DNA of 64,000 bases, taken from contig NZ_CP109104.1 in the NCBI RefSeq assembly GCF_035917675.1, positions 8,928,001 to 8,992,000 on the forward strand, given 5' to 3'. A program made the translations under genes and the position numbers. The stretch comes from Streptomyces sp. NBC_01775. Lineage in GTDB: Bacteria; Actinomycetota; Actinomycetes; Streptomycetales; Streptomycetaceae. Shown here in pieces: positions 40,091 through 49,038 of this stretch (position 1 is the stretch's first letter; each line of letters begins with the position of its first letter). The notes under the pieces were generated by a model, which saw only the letters and a list, made by a program, of their open reading frames with translations, did no database searches and was not told where the DNA came from.

Positions 40091-42829
40091 ATGCAGGAAC
40101 AAAGTCCCGCTTCGACGCTCCCGCAGCTGCTTGAGAGCGCGGCTCGCGACACATCTCGTGGCATCACATTCATCGGCGGCTCCTTCCTGTCATACGCGGA
40201 GCTGCGGGAATGTGCCTACCGGATTTCGAAAGGACTGCGAAACCACGGCACCGCGCCGGGCGAACGGGTGCTGATCGCGGCCAATGACCCCGAGGATTTC
40301 TTCCGTGCCTTCTGGGGGTGTGTGCTGGGCGGCCTCGTGCCCTGCCCGATCGCCCTGCCAGCCGACCCTTCCCGCTTGCAGACGCAACTGGAATATCTGC
40401 GCGTGCTCCTGGGCGACCCGTTGGTGGTCATTTCCAAGACGGCCCACGGAGACCTGCCCGACGTCGGGTTGTGCACCGTCACGGTGGAGGAATTGGGCCA
40501 CGCCTCGGCTGAAGACGCTCAGCACCATGCGTCCGCTCCCGAAGACCTCGCCTTACTGATGCTCACCTCCGGGTCCACCGGATCGAGCAAAGCGGTCAGC
40601 CTCACCCACGCCAACCTGCTGGCGGCCCAGGCCGGCAAGGCAGGGGCGCTGGAACTGGGGCCCGACGACACCACGATGAACTGGATCTCGACCGATCACA
40701 TAGCCGCGATCGAGGCACACCTGCTGCCGATGCTCAATGGCGCCGACCAGGTCATGGCAACTCCGGCGACGGTGCTGGCGGACCCCGCGGAATTCCTCGG
40801 ACTGCTCGCGGCCCATCGCGTGAGAGTGACCTTCACTCCCAACTTCTTGTTCGGACAGATCAATCAAGCACTCGCCCAGCGGCCTGTCCCGCCGCAGGAG
40901 CTGGACCTGTCGCAGGTGCGCTACATCATCTCGGGCGGTGAGGCCACCGTGACCGCCACCGTACGGGCGTTCCTGGACACCCTTTCCCGCTACGGGCTTC
41001 GCAAGGACGTGATCGTGCCCGCCTTCGGGATGACCGAGACGTGCGCGGGCAGCGTCTTCAACCGCGATTTCGCCACCCGTGACCTGGACGTGGAATTCCC
41101 TCCGCTGGGCCGCCCGGTGCGAGGCTTGCGCATTCGCATCACCGACGGCGCCGGCGAGGTGCTGTGCTCCACCGACCGGCCGGGGGGCGCCGAGCCGGGC
41201 GAGGTGCAACTGCGTGGCCCGATGGTGACCCGCGGGTACTTCAACAACGACCAGGCCACCGCACAGGCTTTCACTCCCGACGGCTGGTTCCGCACCGGTG
41301 ACCTGGGCCACCTCGACTCCGAAGGCCGGCTCACGCTGGTCGGCCGGACCAAGGACTCCATCATCGTCAACGGAGTCAATTACTACAGCCACGACCTGGA
41401 AGCAGTCCTGGACGGGCTGGACGAGGTGCAGCGCGGACAGGTCGCGGCTTTCCCGATCCGGCCCGGCGGAGCCGATTCCGAACAGCTCGCCGTCGCGTTC
41501 GTCCCCGCGGACGATCCCGCCGACGACACAGCCGTGTACCGGGCGCTCGTAGCGATCCGCAGCTCTACGGTGATGCATTGGGGATTCCGCCCCCAGCTGA
41601 TTCTCCCCGTCGCCGGGACCGACATTCCCCGTGGCAATCTCGGCAAGATCCAGCGGTCCCGGCTGCGCACAGCGGTCGAGGACGGGAGCCTGGACGAGGC
41701 GGCCCGCCGGGCGGGTGAGGTGAGCGTCGGATTCCTCGGCGCCTACGTGGCACCCGAAGGGGACGCCGAGACCGCATTGGCCGGCATCTACGCCCGCGTA
41801 CTGAACACCAGCAGGGTGCCGGCGACCACCAGCTTCTTCGACCTGGGCGGGACCTCGCTGGACGTGCTGCGGCTCAAGCTGGAAATTCAGGCCGAATTCG
41901 GCATCGAAGAGGTGCCGATGTCCACGCTCCTCCAGGCCCCGACCGTGCGAGCACTGGCCGGCCGCCTGGCCGCCGGGCAGGGCACCGACGGGGATTCCGC
42001 CTACGATCCGCTGGTGCCACTGCAAATCACCGGGGACGGGACGCCGTTGTTCTGCGTACATCCCGGCCTGGGAGAGGTGCTGGTGTTCATCAATCTCGCC
42101 AAGTACTTCACCGGAGAGCGGCCGTTCTACGCGTTGCGGGCACGTGGTTTCGGACAGGGCGAGACCAACTTCGGATCGTTCGGCGAAATGGTCTCCACCT
42201 ATGTGGCGGCGATCCGGCGGGCACAGCCCGAAGGCCCTTATGCCGTCGCCGGATACTCCTACGGCGGGGCGGTCGCCTTCGAGATCGCCAAACGGCTGGA
42301 GGCCGAGGGCGACGAGGTCAGGTTCGTGGGTGTCTTCAACCTGCCGCCGCGCATAGCCGACCGCATGAATGAGATCACCTTCACCGACGGTGCCATCAAC
42401 CTGGCGCTGTTCCTCGAACTGATCGACGCCGCCGACATCGAAGGGCTGACCACCACCCTCCGCCACCTGTCCGAAGACGACCAGCTGGCCTTTCTGATCG
42501 ACCATGCGCCGAAGCGGCGCCTGACCGAACTGGACCTCACCGTCGAACGGTTCACCGCCTGGGTGCACCTGGCTCAGAGCATGGTGCACGTGGGCCGCAC
42601 CTACGAACCGTCGGGGTCGGTCAGCGACGTGCGGGTGTTCTACTGCACTCCGCTGAAAGGCACCAAACAGGAGTGGCTGGATGACCAGCTGCGTCACTGG
42701 GACGACTTCACCCGTACCCCCAACACGTACATCGAAGTGGACGGGGAGCACTACACCCTGATGAGCCCGCAACACGTACAGACCTTCCAGGCAACCCTGC
42801 GGCATGAACTTGCCCGCGCGCTCGGCTGA
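40091..42829 (+). CDS. NRPS-like enzyme with A-T-TE architecture (no condensation domain)
   Basis: 912 aa from the ATG at 40091, 10 nt after GGAGG; ATGs at 39986 and 40010 lack a site. Adenylation domain (about 1-555): A3 LMLTSGSTGSSKAV, A5 AFGMTETCAG, A7 DGWFRTGDLG, A8 GRTKDSIIVNGVN, A10 lysine in RGNLGKIQRSR. Carrier domain: FFDLGGTSLDVL with phosphopantetheine Ser589. Thioesterase (about 640-912): GYSYGGA with Ser723 and a late His in DGEHYTL. A-T-TE enzymes without a condensation domain, such as fungal atromentin and terrequinone synthetases, join two aryl-pyruvates. A TTA codon at 40553 suggests bldA control. The aminotransferase domain downstream could supply a keto acid. Confidence 0.87.
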   Translation: MQEQSPASTLPQLLESAARDTSRGITFIGGSFLSYAELRECAYRISKGLRNHGTAPGERVLIAANDPEDFFRAFWGCVLGGLVPCPIALPADPSRLQTQLEYLRVLLGDPLVVISKTAHGDLPDVGLCTVTVEELGHASAEDAQHHASAPEDLALLMLTSGSTGSSKAVSLTHANLLAAQAGKAGALELGPDDTTMNWISTDHIAAIEAHLLPMLNGADQVMATPATVLADPAEFLGLLAAHRVRVTFTPNFLFGQINQALAQRPVPPQELDLSQVRYIISGGEATVTATVRAFLDTLSRYGLRKDVIVPAFGMTETCAGSVFNRDFATRDLDVEFPPLGRPVRGLRIRITDGAGEVLCSTDRPGGAEPGEVQLRGPMVTRGYFNNDQATAQAFTPDGWFRTGDLGHLDSEGRLTLVGRTKDSIIVNGVNYYSHDLEAVLDGLDEVQRGQVAAFPIRPGGADSEQLAVAFVPADDPADDTAVYRALVAIRSSTVMHWGFRPQLILPVAGTDIPRGNLGKIQRSRLRTAVEDGSLDEAARRAGEVSVGFLGAYVAPEGDAETALAGIYARVLNTSRVPATTSFFDLGGTSLDVLRLKLEIQAEFGIEEVPMSTLLQAPTVRALAGRLAAGQGTDGDSAYDPLVPLQITGDGTPLFCVHPGLGEVLVFINLAKYFTGERPFYALRARGFGQGETNFGSFGEMVSTYVAAIRRAQPEGPYAVAGYSYGGAVAFEIAKRLEAEGDEVRFVGVFNLPPRIADRMNEITFTDGAINLALFLELIDAADIEGLTTTLRHLSEDDQLAFLIDHAPKRRLTELDLTVERFTAWVHLAQSMVHVGRTYEPSGSVSDVRVFYCTPLKGTKQEWLDDQLRHWDDFTRTPNTYIEVDGEHYTLMSPQHVQTFQATLRHELARALG

Positions 42830-42843
42830 GGACGGACACAGGC

Positions 42844-43800
42844 ATGCAAGGCAAGAAGATTCTCGTCACCGGCGGGACCGGACAGGTCGCGAGGCCCGTC
42901 GCTGAAGCGCTCGCTGCGGACAACGAGGTGTGGTGTCTGGGCCGGTTCGGTGACCTGGCCGCCCGCAAGGCTCTCGAAGAGCAGGGCGCCCGCACCCTCA
43001 CCTGGGACATGGCCACCGACGATCTGGAGGACCTGCCCCGCGACTTCACCCACGTGCTGCACTCTGCCGTACACCGGGGGGACGGCCAGGACTTCGGGGA
43101 AACCGCACGTGTCAACGCCGTCGGCACCGCGCGCCTGATGACACACTGCGCCGCCGCCGAGGCGTTCTTGTACGTCTCCTCCGGGGTGGTCTACAACCGG
43201 GCCGATCGCACCCACCGGTACCGGGAGGACGACCCCCTCGGCGCAACAGCGCCCTGGCTGCCGACGTACCCCATCGCCAAGCTCTCCGCCGAAGGGGTGG
43301 TGCAGGGCCTGGCCGAAGCACTGTCGTTGCCGGCCGTGATAGCCCGGCTCAACATCGCCTACGGTCCGTACGGCCACGGCGGGGTCCCCATGATCTTGTT
43401 CAACGAGATGCGCGCGGGACAGCCGTGCGCGGTGCCCCGCGAAGGGCAGAACTACTGCAATCTGCTGCACACCGATGACGTCGTCCGCCAGGTGCCGCTG
43501 CTGTGGGAAGCGGCGCGGGCGCCCGCGCGGGTGGTGAACTGGGGCGGTGACGAAGAGGTCGGCATCACCGACCTGCTGGAACACATGTCCGCGCTCACCG
43601 GAGTGCCGGTCCGGCTGGAGCGCAACGACTACAGCCGGGAGACCGCGATCTTCGACCACGACGTCCGCCGCGGCCTCATCGGCGACTGCTCCGTCGGCTG
43701 GCGGACCGGTATCGCCCGCACGCTGGCCGAACTGTTCGAGGAGTACCGGGACCGCGTCGACGCGTACGTCGATGAACACGCAGCCGGGATGTCCCGGTGA
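42844..43800 (+). CDS. NAD-dependent epimerase/dehydratase family protein (extended SDR)
   Basis: 318 aa, 14 nt after the A-T-TE gene, so probably translationally linked. The nucleotide-binding loop is VTGGTGQVARPVAEAL, the catalytic residues are Ser in YVSSGVVYN and Tyr142/Lys146 (YPIAK), and the substrate region has RLNIAYGPYGHGG. The family includes nucleotide-sugar epimerases and beta-hydroxy or keto reductases acting on polyketide- and peptide-type intermediates. In this locus a ketoreductase or dehydratase acting on the A-T-TE product is plausible, but a substrate cannot be read from the sequence. Its 3' end carries a near-perfect 20-bp tandem duplication that overlaps the stop codon. 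Confidence 0.83.
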   Translation: MQGKKILVTGGTGQVARPVAEALAADNEVWCLGRFGDLAARKALEEQGARTLTWDMATDDLEDLPRDFTHVLHSAVHRGDGQDFGETARVNAVGTARLMTHCAAAEAFLYVSSGVVYNRADRTHRYREDDPLGATAPWLPTYPIAKLSAEGVVQGLAEALSLPAVIARLNIAYGPYGHGGVPMILFNEMRAGQPCAVPREGQNYCNLLHTDDVVRQVPLLWEAARAPARVVNWGGDEEVGITDLLEHMSALTGVPVRLERNDYSRETAIFDHDVRRGLIGDCSVGWRTGIARTLAELFEEYRDRVDAYVDEHAAGMSR

Positions 43801-43824
43801 CGACCCGGGATGTCCGAGTGACGA
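43784..43824 (+). repeat. Tandem 20-bp near-identical repeat spanning a stop codon
   Basis: CCGGGATGTCCCGGTGACGA (43784-43803) is followed by CCCGGGATGTCCGAGTGACGA with the same core. Each copy includes TGA. It lengthens the spacer before the next gene. Confidence 0.7.
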
Positions 43825-43839
43825 AGAGGAGTGCCCAGC

Positions 43840-45804
43840 ATGCGCAGACCCGCAGACATCGACGCGCTTCAGCACGTGCTGTGCGCTGCCCTCGGATCCC
43901 GCGAGCCCGTGTGCTCCTTGGCCCAACTGGGCCAGGACGCCGACGCGTTCAACACGCTGGATCCCGCGATGCTCAAGCGCCCCACCCTGGTCGGCGGCGG
44001 GACCCCGTACAGCCCGACCACCCCCGCCCCCGCCTCCCACACCCTCGATGAGCTGATCCGCCGCGCGCAGTCGCTGGACGTGCCGCAGATCCTCGTACCC
44101 AACGTGCGCCGCAGCGACGACACCAGCGCGCTGCGGGCAGCGGGGCTCGTGCCCGTCCCCGCCGGCTCCGAGTGCGTTTCGAGGCTGACCGGAGATGTGG
44201 ACGATCTCCTGCGCGGCCGTGTCGGCGCCGGCCGACTCCGCGATCTGCGTCGCCGCCACCACGCGGCATCCCGTGACGTCACATGGGAGCGGATCCGCCT
44301 GAGCGAGCTCGACAGGAAGCCCTGGGCGCGAGATGCCTTCGCACAACTCCACCAGCGCCACATGGAGCGCTACGGCGGCAGCCACAACCCCTACAACCCC
44401 GATGCCCTCGACGCACTGGCACACGGCGCGCTGGCGGACCGCACCGAGATGTTCGTGCGCCGCAGAGAGAACACCGTCGTCCAGGTGGGACTGCTGTCGG
44501 AGTCCCACAACGGCCGGGGGCTCTACTACCTCACGCAGGCCATTGATCACGAGGACCCCGCCGCACGGCACAACCTCTACGTGGCGTCCTTGTACAGGCT
44601 CTACCTCCACGCCCGGCGCTCCGGCCTGGACTGGGTCCACCTCGGCCGAGGGGATGCCGAGGGCAAGCGCGGTCTGGGAGCCGACCTGTTCGTCCCCCTC
44701 GACCACTGGCTGCGCGCCCCCGACCTCGCGCCACCGGAGGAAGAGGAGGAGCCGGCGCTTTCACGGTTCGCGGCTCCCCCCGTCACGACGGTGCCGGTCC
44801 CGGGCCCGGCCCGCTTCCGCCACCGGCCACGGTTCGACCTGCTTGACCTGTCGGGCAATACCAACCCGTTTCTGGGCGCCGAAAGCCGTTATCCCGAACT
44901 CGACACCGTGGAACTTGCCAGAACGTACCTGACCACGGTCTCGAAGCTGCCCGGCCACGAGGGCGTCGGCGCGCTGAGCACGGATCACCTGCTGTTCACC
45001 AGTGGGGCGGTCGACGGGGTCATGCTGCTCCTCGCGGCGCTGGCCTCGCCCGGCGAGCGCGTCTGCGTCACGCCTCCCACCTTCGAGCTCTACGCCCACT
45101 TCGCCAGCGTCCTGCGGCTGCCTGTCGTCGAGGTGCCGCTGCGCGGTGAGGACCTGTCCGAACTCGACACCGAGCGGATCCTCGCGGCCGATCCGCGGGT
45201 GACCATCCTGTGTGACCCGAACAACCCCGTCGGGACCAGGCTCGGCCGGGCCCAGGTGCACGCCCTGGTCACGGGCACGCGTGGGCTGGTGGTGATCGAC
45301 GAAGCGTATGTCGAGTTCAGCGAGAACCCCTCGTACGCCGAGTTGGTCGAGGAGTACGACAACCTCATCGTGCTCAGGACGCTCTCGAAGGCGTGGGGGC
45401 TCGCCGGCGCGCGCTGCGGGATCGCCCTGGCACATCCGGGCGTTGTCGACGCACTGCGGCGGGTACAGGTGCCCTTCGGGTTCACCAACGCATCGCAGCG
45501 CGCCGTACGGGATCGGCTGACCAACTCTCAACGGGCGCTCGTCAGCATCCGGCGCATCCGTGCCGAGCGTGACCGGATGGCCGCGGCTCTGGCCGGTCAT
45601 CCGGTGGTGGATCGCGTGTTCCCCTCGGAGACCAATTTCCTGCTGGTCCGGCTGCACAAGCACGAGCGCGTCATGGACCAGCTTCGCGGCGCGGGAATTC
45701 TCGTCGCCGACACCGGAGGCCTCGTCCCCGCCACCTGCCGCATTTCCATAGGCACTCGCCGCGCGAACAACACTCTGCTCGAAGCGCTTTCCTCCGCGCT
45801 GTAA
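43840..45804 (+). CDS. GNAT-like acyltransferase fused to a HisC-like aminotransferase
   Basis: 654 aa from the ATG at 43840 (GAGGAG 8 nt upstream); a GTG at 43831 overlaps that site. Residues about 120-305 match the GNAT/BioF2-like acyltransferase fold: HQRHMERYGGSHNPYNP, GLYYLTQAIDHEDP, NLYVASLYRLYLHARRSGL and GDAEGKRGLGADLFVPLDHW. After an acidic linker (PPEEEEEPALS), residues about 325-654 are a complete HisC/CobD-type PLP enzyme: CDPNNPVGT, DEAYVEFSENP, and PLP lysine Lys517 (RTLSKAWGLAGARCG). One protein would thus transaminate or decarboxylate and then acylate an amine. I know of no characterised fusion of this kind. It probably works with the A-T-TE and ATP-grasp enzymes. Confidence 0.8.
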   Translation: MRRPADIDALQHVLCAALGSREPVCSLAQLGQDADAFNTLDPAMLKRPTLVGGGTPYSPTTPAPASHTLDELIRRAQSLDVPQILVPNVRRSDDTSALRAAGLVPVPAGSECVSRLTGDVDDLLRGRVGAGRLRDLRRRHHAASRDVTWERIRLSELDRKPWARDAFAQLHQRHMERYGGSHNPYNPDALDALAHGALADRTEMFVRRRENTVVQVGLLSESHNGRGLYYLTQAIDHEDPAARHNLYVASLYRLYLHARRSGLDWVHLGRGDAEGKRGLGADLFVPLDHWLRAPDLAPPEEEEEPALSRFAAPPVTTVPVPGPARFRHRPRFDLLDLSGNTNPFLGAESRYPELDTVELARTYLTTVSKLPGHEGVGALSTDHLLFTSGAVDGVMLLLAALASPGERVCVTPPTFELYAHFASVLRLPVVEVPLRGEDLSELDTERILAADPRVTILCDPNNPVGTRLGRAQVHALVTGTRGLVVIDEAYVEFSENPSYAELVEEYDNLIVLRTLSKAWGLAGARCGIALAHPGVVDALRRVQVPFGFTNASQRAVRDRLTNSQRALVSIRRIRAERDRMAAALAGHPVVDRVFPSETNFLLVRLHKHERVMDQLRGAGILVADTGGLVPATCRISIGTRRANNTLLEALSSAL

Positions 45805-45913
45805 GACCGTTTCTGCGAGACCGTCTCTGCCGAGTCGTGGGTGCGGGGTGACGGTGGTCTTTTCGTCGCACACGGACCTGGTCGCACGTCTCCTGAAACA
45901 GCGCATGATGCGC

Positions 45914-45941
45914 GGCAGCCCCATCCGGGGAAGGGGCTGCC
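45914..45941. terminator. 9-bp perfect stem-loop between convergent genes
   Basis: GGCAGCCCC (45914-45922), a 10-nt loop and GGGGCTGCC (45933-45941), between the GNAT-HisC gene and the convergent cupin gene. Confidence 0.7.
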
Positions 45942-45994
45942 TGCGTAGGCTGCCTGCGTGACGCCGGCCGGGGGCGCTTTTCCCGTGAACGGCG

Positions 45995-46435
45995 TCAGAG
46001 GTCCTGTCGGAGCGGAATCGGTTCGTTCGCCCCGCCTTTTATCTCAACAGTCAAGAACGACAGCACTTCATCGCCGATGTTCTTGAGGTCGTGGAGGTGG
46101 TATCGCCCGTCGGTGAAACGGAAATTCTGGGTCTGCCCGCGGGCATAAGAGATCTCCCGCGTGGTGCCGTCGCTCGTGTGCTGGCGGGCTCGGCCGCTGG
46201 TGAGGGCCGTCCAGGAATAGTCCAGCACGTGCCGATGAACGGGGAGGCGCTCTCCGGGGTGTAGGCGAGTCTCCCAGACGCGCAGTAGCTCGCTCTCCTT
46301 CAACAGCGACTGGCCGACCCGGCCGTTGTGGGCGTTGTTGTCGAACTCCTTCCGCAGTTCGGGGCTCCAGCGCGCGAATCCTTCGGCGACGATGGTGCTG
46401 GCCAGAGGGAGGTCGGAGTAAGAGTCATTGCCCAC
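45995..46435 (-). CDS. Small cupin-domain protein
   Basis: 146 aa from a GTG at 46435 with AAAGGA 8 nt upstream. The cupin core is visible: RLHPGERLPVHRHVLDYSW with metal-type histidines (HRH), a Gly-rich turn, then HLHDLKNIGDEVLSFLTVEIKGG. Cupins of this size act as small-molecule isomerases, oxygenases or sensors. It is convergent with the A-T-TE locus, and could be its tailoring enzyme or unrelated. It has no signal peptide. Confidence 0.7.
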   Translation of the reverse strand: MGNDSYSDLPLASTIVAEGFARWSPELRKEFDNNAHNGRVGQSLLKESELLRVWETRLHPGERLPVHRHVLDYSWTALTSGRARQHTSDGTTREISYARGQTQNFRFTDGRYHLHDLKNIGDEVLSFLTVEIKGGANEPIPLRQDL

Positions 46436-47257
46436 GAACCGGATCCTTTCGGAATTGGCGTGCTTCGGCGGTATCCGACGGCCGACCCAGGTTATAACCG
46501 GCTGAATTGGAGCGGCAAGGGCCTGGAGAGACCCTTCGGAACGCACGGCCCGACGAGCCGGCCCCCCGTCATTGGTACAGGCGCCCTGACTCGCTGAGCA
46601 GAACTCGGCCTTCACCGACTTTCTCGGCAGGGTTTGAATCGAGGTGTACAGCGGGCGTTCGACGCCTGCCGACGCGACCCGGTCGGGTATCCGGCGCCGC
46701 CCCTCTTCGAGGACACGATGGAGCTTAACGCCCGAAGTGCCGGAGGCTCGCGGCTGAGGCGGGCCGCTCGGCGCGGCACACCGCCCGATGAGCCACACCA
46801 CGGAGCCGGGCAGCTGGCCGAACCGAAGACAGGAACGCGGCGCCCTACTCAATTCAAGCCCACAAAGCAGCGGACCATGCTGCACAGGGAGGGGCCGGTC
46901 GCGAGGGTTCAGCGACAGGAGAGCGAGGTCACGCGCGTCAGATCGACGTGACGGCGGTAAGCAAGCCGGGGAAGAAGGCGCACGCCGAAACTCTGAGGCA
47001 GCGGGTTCCCCTGTCAAGCTCAGCCCATTATGCGGTCACCCGTTTCTCGTCACACGGCCGAATGAGGGAGGCGAGGGTGTCGTGCGCTCCGAGGAGCAAT
47101 TCCCCCCCCCCCCCCCCCGGAGAGCCCGGCGTTCGACGTGACGCGGGGAGAGGACGTCTGCTCAACGGCGCGGCCGGAGCGGCGGCTCGGCCGCCCCCGG
47201 GGGCCACGATTCGCGTCCGGCGAGTTCGGACCGATGCGCGGCGGAAGCTCCGCCCGT
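46436..47257. other. Long intergenic region with a C17 homopolymer
   Basis: 822 bp without a gene I can support. ORFs on the plus strand here are Arg/Pro/Ser-rich and show no domain. The main feature is an uninterrupted run of 17 C at 47102-47118. Confidence 0.55.
47102..47118. repeat. Homopolymer run of 17 C
   Basis: Seventeen consecutive C between GAGGAGCAATT and GGAGAGCC. Such a tract is very rare even in high-GC genomes. It can form a G-quadruplex or i-motif and is prone to slippage or to assembly error. Confidence 0.85.
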
Positions 47258-48919
47258 TCACGTCGAGGGGGCATCCCTCACATCGATGCCGAGGTCCGGC
47301 TGAACGTCGTCGGGGGTTTCGGGCTGGACGTCGTCGGCCGTGGTCAGGGAGGCCAGGGCGAGGACCGCGACATGGAGCTGGGTGCGGCGGAGGCCGGATT
47401 CGAGGCTGTAGCCAAGTATGTGTTCGATGGTGTGCAGGCGGTGATAGAAGGCCTGCCGTGACACGCAGAGTTGTTTCGCGGCGATCGACTTGTTGCCCGC
47501 GGCGCCGAGGTAGTGGCGCAAGGTGGTCAGCAGGTCGCCCGCGTGCCGCTCGTCGTGACGGATGAGGCGGCCCAACTGCTGCTCGACGTACTTTTGCAGG
47601 CGGACGTCGTCGCGCAGGGCGTACAGCAGCTCAGGCAGCCCGATGTCTGAGGGCACGTGGTACGGCCGGTGGGGCGTCGCGGGGCCGATGGCGTCGGCGA
47701 CGTCCTCGGCTTCCCGGAACGAGCGGGCCACCTGGTCGAGTTCGCTCACTCCGGGACCGACCCCGACGACGGCTTCCTCGCCGAGGATCTCCTTGGTGAA
47801 CCGCCCCACACGATCCACGGCGGGCTGCCACGCGCTGGCTCGGGCGAGAGCGAGCAGAACACCGGTGCGGTCGGGAGAGATACGGCCCACCAGGGCACGG
47901 ATCCCGGCGCTGCGCAGCTGTTCGGCCAGCGGGTCGTCGAGAGCGGCCTCGTCGGCTGCGCCATGCCGGTGCCCGATGACGACGGCGATGAGGCGGTGGC
48001 TGACGGTCGGCATGCCAAGTGCCTCGATCCGGATGCGGGCTTCGGTGTGACTGGAGTAGTTCCAGCGCACCAGGTCCAGCAGCGCCGAGGTGTGGGCGCT
48101 GCGGTCCCACCGGGTGTGACCGGTCAGTCTGGCCAGAGTCAGGGCGGTGGCCGCGCGCCGGAGGATCATCGTGTGCTCGGGACCTGTGGCCCTGCCGGAC
48201 GCGTCCGGCAGGGCCATCAGCCGTCCACAGCGCTGTCCGTTGTGTTCGACGGGGGTCACGAGCCAGTCTTCCGGGCCGCTGTTCGCCGCTTGGTCCGGGG
48301 TCGGTGTCGCACGCGAGCGGCGCGGCCACGCTTCGAGAGCCTGGCCCGGCGAGCCCCCCGCCGTGCAGGAGATGACGGCGTGGTGCAGCAGGTTCTCCAG
48401 GACCACGGGATGGCCCAGCAGGTCCGCCGCGGTCCGTACGAGTTCCTCGGGCGCCGCGTTGCGCAGCGTCAAGCTGGTGAAGACTTCGTGCACCTGCTGG
48501 GATTTCCGCAGCAGCTCACCCTGCGCGTCCAAGATCAACGCGTGGACGGTCTGAGTCACCTCGATGAACCGGATACCGCGGGAGAGCACGATCAGGGGCA
48601 GCTCGCGTGCGCGGCAGGCCACGACCAGGTCCGAGGGCACCTGCTGGTACCGGCGGCCCAGCTCGACGACGAGCCCGGCCGCGCCGACATCCGCCAGCTG
48701 GTCGACGTAACCGCGCAGCCGGGTCGGGTCGTTCGGCTGTGGCATGAGGGTGGTCAGGACCAGCTCGCCGCCTTCGAGGAACGAGGCCGGATCGAGCAGC
48801 TCGGTGACGTGGACCCAGCGGACCGGGCCGGCGAGCCGCTCCTCGCCGGCCAGGACCCGCGGCAGCCCAGCGGCGATGACCGGAAGCCGCAGAACATCAC
48901 CAACAGTGAGCAACGACAT
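47258..48919 (-). CDS. PucR-family transcriptional regulator
   Basis: 553 aa. The N-terminal PucR sensing domain is MSLLTVGDVLRLPVIAAGLPRVLAG with RPVRWVH-like PVRWVHVTELLDP and LVLTTLM. The C-terminal PucR HTH is LLTTLRHYLGAAGNKSIAAKQLCVSRQAFYHRLHTIEHILG (about residues 480-520). PucR proteins respond to small metabolites (allantoin, amines, GABA) and control catabolic genes nearby. It lies downstream of the MFS-HAD-oxidase genes on the same strand, 119 bp from the oxidase, and is its likely regulator. The C-terminus has a short acidic repeat (DDVQPETPDDVQPD). Confidence 0.88.
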   Translation of the reverse strand: MSLLTVGDVLRLPVIAAGLPRVLAGEERLAGPVRWVHVTELLDPASFLEGGELVLTTLMPQPNDPTRLRGYVDQLADVGAAGLVVELGRRYQQVPSDLVVACRARELPLIVLSRGIRFIEVTQTVHALILDAQGELLRKSQQVHEVFTSLTLRNAAPEELVRTAADLLGHPVVLENLLHHAVISCTAGGSPGQALEAWPRRSRATPTPDQAANSGPEDWLVTPVEHNGQRCGRLMALPDASGRATGPEHTMILRRAATALTLARLTGHTRWDRSAHTSALLDLVRWNYSSHTEARIRIEALGMPTVSHRLIAVVIGHRHGAADEAALDDPLAEQLRSAGIRALVGRISPDRTGVLLALARASAWQPAVDRVGRFTKEILGEEAVVGVGPGVSELDQVARSFREAEDVADAIGPATPHRPYHVPSDIGLPELLYALRDDVRLQKYVEQQLGRLIRHDERHAGDLLTTLRHYLGAAGNKSIAAKQLCVSRQAFYHRLHTIEHILGYSLESGLRRTQLHVAVLALASLTTADDVQPETPDDVQPDLGIDVRDAPST

Positions 48920-49038
48920 CTCGACAGGCTCCCCTCAGGAGGCCTCATCTTCGCAGGCCACGTGCCGTCGGCGTCCAGAGATCGGGGCTGTCCGGTTCTC
49001 AGGCCGCCCGGATCTCCGGGCGCCGGCGGCACGCGTCC

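Noticed and set aside
46628..46650. A GGTTTGAATC sequence resembling a tRNA T-loop
   Set aside because: No acceptor or anticodon stems could be folded around it.
46788..47141. A 117-aa frame including the C17 tract (poly-proline)
   Set aside because: No ribosome site or domain; the proline run simply translates the homopolymer.
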